From Sambucus nigra (lineage: Eukaryota > Streptophyta > Magnoliopsida > Dipsacales > Adoxaceae): a stretch of 64,000 nucleotides of DNA. The stretch lies in NCBI GenBank assembly GCA_949130495.1, contig OX422208.1:394156561-394220560 (forward strand). The letters run 5' to 3'. Of this stretch, positions 56,204 through 64,000 are shown in pieces (within the stretch, counting starts at the first letter, position 1; every line of letters begins with the position of its first letter). A program made the position numbers and the translations under genes. The notes under the pieces were generated by a model. That model did no database searches, had not been told where the DNA came from, and worked only from the letters and a program-made list of their open reading frames with translations.

Positions 56204-58029
56204 TGTAACAACGCACCTTAAATTAGACTTTAGTCCCATAAATAGACAAAATTTCTAAGCAAAACTCTAAGCTTTCCCTAAATTTCCAAAATGATCCTAT
56301 AAGTAGAATTAAAATACTTTACAAATTCCTACACCAACTTGATCCCAACTTTCACTAAACGGGCACGTCACACATTTGACAGAGAGCGTGAGGGCGCATC
56401 TCCAATAAAAAAATTGATTTTTTTTCAGTTTTATATTTTTATTATGGACAAATTGGATTCCAGGAAAGTGTTTTATCAAGAAAACTAGTTTTTTGTTTAA
56501 AAATTAAGTTTTATGTTTACACATAAACCCCTGTCAAAATTTTCAAGTATTTTAAAACCTCCCCAAACTTTTATATAATTACTTGAGCATAAATAGATCC
56601 ACTTTATCTTCTTCACTAATTACAAATCTTAATAGAATGAGGGAAATCTTTTATTTTAAAAGTTGTAGAAATTATTACTTTATACTCTCTTAGTTAATTT
56701 TAAACTGAAACCTCTTTTCACATTACATCCTACAACATCACATAAATATTGTTTTGAACCTATATGACCTACTTACACTTTTTATGGTTTCAGACTACCC
56801 AGTCTACCCATAAAATTATCCCCACAACCTATCGGAATTCTGAAAACTCAAACGTAGGTGATTTAAATTTCAATATCAGACATTTTGAGTATAGGCCTTT
56901 TAATTTCTAATTGTTATATCACTCTGTGATAAATTTGAAATCCTATTTCAAATACGATTTCTTTTAAGTAGTCCAGATTTGTGCCATAGAATTGATTCCC
57001 TTGATATTATTGATTATTTTCGAAACCGATAAACCATTATACCCAAACCATTAGACCTCTTTACCCTTAATTGCATATAACCCTGCAATTTATTGTCCTT
57101 GTAAAAAAAACCCAGGTAGCATGCCTTACGATTCAGGGATTAGACCCCGGTGTACCACGATAATTCTAATTAGCCAGTAGGACTCAGATGTTGAATTCCT
57201 AGTTTTGTTTACTTACTGCATACCTATGAGTTCCACTCTAGGTAAGTGTGGCGAGCTATATTTTATTATTCCCGAATTATTAGGATTACCTATTCAAGTG
57301 TATCTTATGCCTTGAGAGATATTGTAACGATATGTCTATGCTATTGAAGCCCGATAACCGATAATTTATGGGTTATCATTTTATAATTTGAACCATTTTC
57401 ACTATAACTTGATACCCATTTTATTCGGTTATCTTCATCATATTATGCATATACATATTGGTAGACTTCAGTGTACCCCTGATAGTCCTATGATATTTCA
57501 TTCTATTTTAATAGGTATAATCTTAATAATTTCCTTTCGTCCTATTTTTAACACCATATCATCTTCCATATCTTGTATAGAAAAAAATTATGTATTTGGC
57601 ATGTCTGCTAAATGGTTATTTTCCTAGATGGACGGCGAACTTGAAGAAGAATAGTTATCACCCGCGCATTTGAACTTTTATTCTCTTCTAACCCCGAAAA
57701 TATTCGAGGTTACATATGTGTGGGCAGTGACAGACAAGGTTAGTAGTCCCCGTTGGAATATTTGCACCGCAACTTAACAGTTATTATGAATTATGAGTGT
57801 TCCTTTGAAGTTTTATAATATGTATGGAATGAATGAATAATATTGTACTTTTTTCTTATTTCCAGACTTTGTAGGATCCTTTTTCCTTTGAATGTGTTTT
57901 AAGGATGTCAAAACCAACTTTTTTTTAAAAAACCTTTTTTCTAATTTTAAACATCACCAAGTGTATGAACCAATTTTAGTTAAGCCCAATTTTATCTTGT
58001 TTAATCCTAAACATTCATCTAGGTGATTA
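56204..58029. other. Unassigned repeat-like region
   Basis: No coding pattern on either strand. TGTAACAACGCACC at 56204 and CGGGCACGTCACA ending at about 56367 look like inverted LTR ends 164 bp apart. Beyond that the stretch 56400-57990 has a mild promoter-like and LTR-like character (57640-57760 is GC-richer) but matches nothing else in the window. By position the lost 5' LTR of Tekay-1 and the left part of the Tekay-3 LTR would lie here. Confidence 0.3.
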
Positions 58030-59341
58030 AATCAAGTAAAATAAATAATTTCATAAAAGGCGATGCCTCCGTAACGCCGGATGTATGAGTAAACCACTAA
58101 GGGAAAAAGCCTCGGACGGCCCAAGACAGACATTCACTATGACATGGTATTACAAAGTACAAATGATAGGCTTACTCAATGACTCGATCCTCTATAAGTC
58201 TTGACGCTCCTATTATCCTTCAACCACTCCTCCACGCAGAACTCCTTTTATGATGCTCATCTACAACACACAAGTCCACGTATGTCTCGGTGTCCACCGA
58301 TGCAGCTTGGCAACGCCTACGATCTTAAACACAAACTCCTTCCATTCTTCACTGCAAAGCCCAACGAATAATTATTCAATGATGGAATAACAAACCCCAA
58401 TTATTCCGAATTGATTCAGCCAAGAGAATCGATTCGACTAGGAAGGCGAATCGATTCGGGTCATCAGACCTGGGATTCTGTCTCAGGACGAATCAATTCG
58501 GCTGGGGTTCGAATCGATTCGGTCACTCAGACCTGGGCACCTGCATAATTCCGAATCGATTCGATAGGAGGCCGAATCGATTTAGCCCTTCAGAACTCTT
58601 GAAAATGGCTACTTTTTAGTAAGCCAAAAATCCGAAAATCCATTTTAATCATTATCTCTCCATTTCTCTTCAACCAAATCAAATATATAACATCAATAAT
58701 CTTCCTAGAAACTATATAAACTAATTTCTATCCTCAAATCAAAGATCTACATATTATATCTGAGATTATACCCAAAAGTTAGGTTTTTGTAAACTAAACC
58801 TAAAACCCAAAGATTCAATCCACAAATCATGCAATAAATGGTACACAACAATTATTTAGCAAGTTTATTAACTTTCCTCGGGTTCGTAGGTTCTGAATCT
58901 GCCTTGAGATCGCGTATTTGCCGGAAATCTCCACTATCTCTCTCTTTTCTCCTTCCTTTTCTTCTTCTTTCTTTCTCCTCTCTTTCTTTCTTTCTATTTC
59001 TCTTCCTCTTAAGTGAGAATGACTTCTCACGTGGCTTTTAAGCCTTAAATCCCAAGATACACATCTTTAAATGATAATACACACTTTAAATGACTCGGTA
59101 ACTTTAATTCGAGTCAAACGGTCCTAATTTATTTCGGAACCTAAATGGACCCCAAGTACAGTCATTTCGACTTTCTCGACCCTTCCGGAAATAATGGTAC
59201 CCTCAGAATTGCCATTCGAGACACTTTATAATGACTCCAAATTTTAACCTCAATTGCCAATTTAATTATTTCTCCAATAAAATATTATTTATTTCTCCCA
59301 AAATAAATAAACCCTCCTCTCCAAGACCTCGGGTTGTTACA
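58030..59341 (-). repeat. Tekay-3 3' LTR, inner part
   Basis: Ends CGGGTTGTTACA at 59341, next to a minus-strand PPT, so it is the 3' LTR of a minus-strand chromovirus. The other LTR starts TGTGACAACCCG at 61600, the matching inverted end. Its outer boundary is not visible. It holds the palindrome array at 58407-58583 and a CT-rich block at 58930-59010. Confidence 0.6.
58407..58583. repeat. Phased GAATCGATTC palindrome array
   Basis: GAATCGATTC or a one-base variant starts at about 58409, 58426, 58448, 58490, 58511, 58553 and 58574. From 58448 the steps are 42, 21, 42, 21 bp. Pairs belong to a 63-bp tandem unit that also repeats TCAGACCTGGG (58464 and 58527). Each site is flanked by CGG or CCG. 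Confidence 0.85.
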
Positions 59342-60430
59342 AACTTCCCCACTTGCAAAAAATTCGTCCTCGAAATTTTTGCTAAGCCTAATTGTCCAAA
59401 GCTCAACTACTTCTAATCTACCCATACTCACTAACCCTACCTCCAAACTTCTAACTTCCCACGAAGAATTTATTTTTATTCATTTTATTTTAAGTTAATT
59501 ATGAGTTAAATAAAACCAATTTCCACAACAAGGGCGCCCATACACCCTTTATATTTGAGATTTATGCTCACAGAAATCATAATGAGGCTTTATTTTCCTC
59601 CAACATTCCACAATTCCATAAATATAAATAATACTAACATATTAGTAGTGTAAAATTTTTGAATGGTCCAAAGAAGTAACTCCTCTCAATTCCTGACATT
59701 CGCCACTTTCGTGCGGGGGATGTATCGCAAAAGCGAAATACAAACAAGGAACCCTACCAATACACTACTATGTGGCGATGTCGGATATTGAGAGTTTGTT
59801 AAATCCGGACTAGAGTTTGAAAAAAAATTAATTTTATGAAAATCATTTTGAAAGGGCCCGAGGGCCGATAAAAATTTTTATTTGAAAACAGTTTATTTTG
59901 AAAACGGTTCATATAATATAATATAACATAAAATGCCTTATGTCCAGAACAAGGTCTTTTTAGGTCATCATATATATAACAATATGTAGCTCATAAGAAT
60001 TAGCATAATTATGAGCTAAAATTCCTGCGTCCCAACACTCCACAATCTCAACTTTCAAACATAAACATCTTATATCATTTCAATATATTTCCCTTTTACA
60101 AAGCCTATCCATATATGGAATACAACAATTATATAAGTCTAACATGACTATATAAAAGAAGTAGCTTTTATCATTACTACTTAACACACCATAACCATTC
60201 TTACATTTCCCACAAGGTTTATAGCTCTTTTTGAGCGCATTACAAATTCATCTAATCTTTCAAAAGATAATAACATAAGAGCCTATTTTGCTCAAAATTC
60301 CCCTTTTAGGGTCATTACATACATATTAGGGCTATAGCAATACCCTTCCATATATATCTCCAATACGATATTCCCAAAACTCGTTTTAGCTTCATATAGT
60401 AATAATCCTATTCATACAGGAATTTTTTTT
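59342..60430. other. Tekay-3 PPT and noncoding interior
   Basis: Minus-strand AAGTGGGGAAGTT at 59342-59355 is the PPT, preceded on that strand by AATTTCGAGGACGAATTTTT, the tail of a chromovirus coding region. From about 59470 to 60430 no RT, integrase or RNase H is found. A unit around CACTTTCGTGCGGGGGATGT (59703-59770) resembles the repeats at 62690-63145 of the LTR. So pol is missing and replaced by LTR-like sequence. Confidence 0.5.
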
Positions 60431-60500
60431 TAACTTACATCATCCATCTCTAGTCCGCTTGCCCTTCCTCATCAATGGGCTCCCAAACATAGTCCCCCGG

Positions 60501-61421
60501 TCAAAAATGACCTCGAATCTGTTGTAGGGGTTGCACTTCCAAAATTTCATCGAAACATGGTCCTTTACCTCTTTTAGGACAATCTCTCTTTTTATGACCT
60601 ATTTCTTTCCAAAAGAAACACTTACCCTCAAACTCTTTCTGCCCACTCGCATTTCTGGCACCCTCGTCGTCAAACTTACTTGATGAACTCGAATCTCCAA
60701 AGTTTTTACCCTCTTGCGAACGAAGACGATATTCATGACACTTTAGTAGTGCCATATTCACTACCTCAACAAAAGTCATTAACGTAGGATTATCTAACAA
60801 ATGTTGCCGAATTCTCCAGTCTAAACCTAGAATAAACTTCTATATGAGTTTCTCTTCCGTATTTACCTCATTAGGTACAAATTTCGCCCATCTAGAAAAA
60901 ACTTCCTCATTATCTGCCACCGTTTTATTACCTAGAAAAATCTTTATGTCTCTATTAGGGGAAGGAAAATACCTTCAATCAAAAAGTTCCCAAAATTTTG
61001 TTATAAGCAAGGTATCTCTCTGTTCAGATGTTGTAACAGACTCCTACCATTGAAGGGCTGCACCTGATAACTTAAAGGTGGCTAAAAATTGCTTTCTCAC
61101 CTCACTACACTCAACCATACGAAGGTGCCTATGCATACTATTCTTCCATTGACTTGCATCCATTTCATCAACCCCCCCTAAAAATTCGAGAGGATGCCCC
61201 TTACTAAAATCTTCCTTCACTCTCTCCCATAATGACAATCCTAAATGGGGTTGGGCTACTCGAGCGACATGTTGCTGCGCCATCATGGAAATAGCAGCAG
61301 TTACTACTTGTGCCACTATATTGGCAACTTCATTTGTAGTCACGTTCCACTGAGGCATTTGGGGTTGCGCTTTTTCGGCCCCTTTATTTGCCCTACCTGA
61401 ACGACCTCCCTTCGGTGGCAT
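60501..61421 (-). pseudogene. Tekay-3 gag
   Basis: Minus strand, ATG at 61421 (MPPKGGRSGRANKGAEKAQP), chosen because the upstream open stretch has no gag character. LEFLGGVDEMDASQWKNSMH and VRKQFLATFKLSGAALQW form the gag core start, with a stop after AALQW. The frame continues with RYFPSPNRDIKIFLGNKTV, FSRWAKFVP and, from 60800, LLDNPTLMTFVEVVNMALLK. The zinc knuckle near 60620-60575 reads CFFWKEIGHKKRDC, with the second Cys changed to Trp. About 300 residues in all. It is the only coding part left of Tekay-3. Confidence 0.82.
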
Positions 61422-61585
61422 CTGAAATAAGAAGAATTGTATCAAAACGCCTTTCAGATATTTTGAAATCATAGAAAGAAAATGGAAGTGTGAATACAAC
61501 AGTCCTAACAATAAGGCTCTACATCAAGAATGCTTACGGAAGATTGTAGTAACGCACACATATCCTAAAGACACTAGAACCTGAT

Positions 61586-61597
61586 GCTCTGATACCA
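61586..61597 (-). other. Primer binding site of Tekay-3
   Basis: Minus strand TGGTATCAGAGC, an exact initiator tRNA-Met type PBS, two bases from the LTR end at 61600. It is the best preserved PBS of the window and fixes orientation. Confidence 0.88.
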
Positions 61598-62583
61598 TCT
61601 GTGACAACCCGCTCAAAATAACAACGGGTGGCCAACCCTATACTACATTAAATCAAGTATCTCAGATGGCACAGTCTAAACATCAACTGACAATACTAAA
61701 TAATATAAGGCTAACTACCCGTACTCATTAAAAGTGGCTTGTCAAAAATTTAAAACTTTTTATTTAACAACAACAACAAAACCAATAATGCAAACATTCC
61801 CAACAAAACACATCTAACTATAATGAGTGAATGTGCAAACTCCAATAATAAGAAAAAGTGCAAGAATATGTACAACAAAATCTCAACAATAAAATACCCG
61901 AATATGCTGTCGGGTAACAAACAATTCAATGATCTGAGAAATGAAATATAAAAGTGTTAATCTACAACACTTGAATATAAACTCAATATACAACTGAATC
62001 CTAATCTAGATATACAAGGATAGGAATCGACTAAAGCAAAGTGCCGCAACAGTCCGCTACTGCCACAGCTCCACGAAGACAGGATCGATAAACATCAAGG
62101 GCGTCCTTGCGTAGGAACACCTAGCGAAATACAATATATACATGGAGGAGAAAATATAAACGGGTCAGAGCCCGAGTTGAAAAACATTTTATAGCAAGTG
62201 TATTAAAATGCATAATAATTATAAATGCATTATTACATGATTAAATGGAATCGAACTCTCCATAAAATTCCAACTCACCTCTCAACCAAAGCCCACACTA
62301 AACGTATGCACGTGATCTCCAAATGGATGCCCAATCTCTATATAGGAAAACGGATTCTATCTAAACCCCAAGTTGAATCATTTAATTAAAATCATTTACC
62401 TTATCTCCAAATCTACACTTATCTATTTTCTTTAAATTATATATTTTATCATTGGTATTATAATTATCTTTATAATGTTCATTTGTTGAACATATAAAGT
62501 CTCATAAGCATCATCATCACAATCCATTTACATCATAGTACTAGAATTTGATATATTCTAGTTATGCCCTTATATGGCATGAA

Positions 62584-62588
<5 letters not shown>

Positions 62589-62628
<40 letters not shown>
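62589..62628. repeat. (TA)n microsatellite
   Basis: About 20 TA units inside the Tekay-3 5' LTR. Confidence 0.95.
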
Positions 62629-62631
<3 letters not shown>

Positions 62632-62689
62632 ATTATGTATGAGTTATTAGCATCAAGAGTTAAGGACTAAACTCCTCCCGATTCTCAAC

Positions 62690-62966
62690 ACGGCACTGCA
62701 TTTCGTGCGTGGGACGTCTTGCCGAGGCGAAATCCAAACAAGGAACCCCCCGTTACACTACTCCTCACTGTATCGATCCTCGGGGCTCATTATGCCCTCA
62801 ATGCATGATGCATGTAACCCAATTTATTATTCAAATTTTAATTAATTAATATTCCCAATTCTCAATAGTACATGGCATTTCATGCATGGGACATCTCGCC
62901 GAAGCAAAATCCAAACAAAGAACCCCCCGTTACACTACTCCTGACACTGTCGATTGTTGGGATAGG

Positions 62967-63013
<47 letters not shown>

Positions 63014-63145
63014 TATGAGCATTAAGTACTAACTTATCCCCAAGTTCAAACATTACATTGCGGTTCGTGCGTGGGACGTCTCGCCGAGGCGAAATCCAAA
63101 CAAGGAACCCCCCCGATACACTAATCCTGGCAATGTTTGTCGTTG
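62690..63145. repeat. Three tandem units with GC-rich hairpin
   Basis: Units near 62690, 62866 and 63050 share CRTTTCRTGCRTGGGACRTC, then a CGCCGAGGCG-type fold-back, then AAATCCAAACAARGAACCCC and a run of C. Unit spacing is about 175-190 bp. A related unit lies at 59703. A (TA)n run at about 62970-63012 separates units two and three. Confidence 0.8.
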
Positions 63146-64000
63146 AGGTCCATTATTCCCTCGATACCCAAGTACAAGCACAAGCAATAGTAACCATCCA
63201 ACCGAGCTATAACTCGAAGGACGCAGGCTCACATGCTATCATCTTCCAGCAGCCCATATACATAGCAAACTGGGGTCACCTGCTGGGGTTCAACGACACC
63301 CACCTCGTGATCAACTCACACACACAACATCCGGGAAGCGGTCATAGCTCCTAACCGGCAAGTGAGAGCAACACATACCCACGACCTCTCACCCCCAAAA
63401 TAAATAAATGTATATCACATAATAATCACACGGACGACTATGACCTGGGGAATATCCACACTCGGATCATCTAACCAGGATGCTCACCCTCTACGCACGT
63501 AACTTCCCAATGATAGCAAGGAGGGGGTATTTTTAACCATGTATATGTACCATCATATAGGGTATACATACATCCCACATAATAAAGATATACCATCATA
63601 TAAGGTATACCTGCCACATCATTTTCATTTTCATTGTACGCTCTTAGGCGCAATAGATTTAATGTCATTGTTTAGTATATCTCTCTCTTGATAAACTAAT
63701 CGTCAATTGTCACATATCTTCCCCACTTAGTATACACTATACTATTTCTCGCTTAAAGCTCACATGTCGCTTCTAATATGAATTGTCTCTCAATTCTATT
63801 TAAGTTACGGATATTCTTTATCCTAATGCACCTCAATTAGAATTTCTCATTACTGCGAGATATCTCCCAAATCAATCATCGTTAAGGATATTTCTATATC
63901 CATATGCACATCAATTAGCATTTATAATTCTCCGTCCATAATAGGGTTCAATTCATTTTATGAACCTTTAAAGTTATTCCATTTGGGATTGGATCCTAAG

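Larger units (their letters stand above)
61600..64000 (-). repeat. 5' LTR of Tekay-3, running out of the window
   Basis: Starts TGTGACAACCCGCTC next to the PBS. Over 2.4 kb: no gene, two (TA)n microsatellites, a tandem array at 62690-63145, and a GC-richer stretch near 63150-63360. The ORFs at 63058-63354 and 63471-63668 are chance openings in the array and its flank. The far end is outside the window. Confidence 0.78.

Noticed and set aside
58827..59041. Overlapping 67-aa ORFs on both strands
   Set aside because: Caused by a CT-rich (minus GA-rich) block of the LTR; composition only.
61586..61597. tRNA-like sequence
   Set aside because: Only 12 bases complementary to a tRNA 3' end; it is a primer binding site, and no cloverleaf can be drawn here or elsewhere in the window.
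58407..63145. Palindrome and tandem arrays as CRISPR-like
   Set aside because: Spacers are themselves repeated, no cas genes exist, and the setting is a plant LTR.

Overview
The window looks like intergenic heterochromatin from a flowering plant, probably a dicot; the species cannot be named from sequence. It is AT-rich, rich in (TA)n microsatellites, and made almost entirely of decayed, nested plant-type transposable elements: Ty3/gypsy lineages (Tat, Athila, Tekay-like chromoviruses), Ty1/copia (Sirevirus-like), a plant L1-type LINE, a probable Helitron and a hAT-like MITE. I recognise no intact host gene, tRNA, rRNA or CRISPR array. Almost every coding stretch carries stops or frameshifts, so most coding entries are pseudogenes. 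Lineage names rest on motifs read by eye, not on searches.

Layout. (1) 1-7956: 3' part of a plus-strand Tat element (RT, RNase H, second RNase H, integrase), a spacer with repeats, two antisense coding blocks on the minus strand (one with two introns that splice in frame), a PPT and the 3' LTR. (2) 8000-11065: a minus-strand Tat relic, with what looks like its own antisense coiled-coil gene on the plus strand. (3) 11123-17514: a chromovirus-type LTR split by a probable Helitron (12221-16147). (4) 17540-18050: copia gag relic. (5) 18054-20049: truncated LTR. (6) 20050-29119: Athila-like element without recognisable pol, 3' LTR truncated. (7) 29120-35028: Sirevirus-like element with gag but no pol, its 5' LTR fused to the broken Athila LTR, carrying a hAT-like MITE at 31997-32610.

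(8) 35029-56203 is a three-level nest. A minus-strand chromovirus (Tekay-1: LTR, PPT, chromodomain, integrase, RNase H at 35029-39033; RT, protease, gag at 54147-56203) is split by a plus-strand LINE (39034-54146, 14-bp target duplication with one mismatch). The LINE is itself split inside its reverse transcriptase by a second minus-strand chromovirus (Tekay-2, 42291-51976, perfect 5-bp duplication TAATA). Both junctions restore the interrupted reading of the host element when the insert is ignored, so the order of events is clear: Tekay-1, then LINE, then Tekay-2.

(9) 56204-58030 is unassigned repeat. (10) 58030-64000 is a third minus-strand chromovirus (Tekay-3) reduced to LTR ends and gag. 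Its left LTR holds a 21-bp-phased array of GAATCGATTC palindromes and its right LTR a tandem array with a GC-rich hairpin.

No host operon or pathway is present. The points most worth following are the spliced antisense gene of the Tat element, the phased palindromes, the gag-only or pol-less elements, the nest with target duplications, and the Helitron with possible captured exons.
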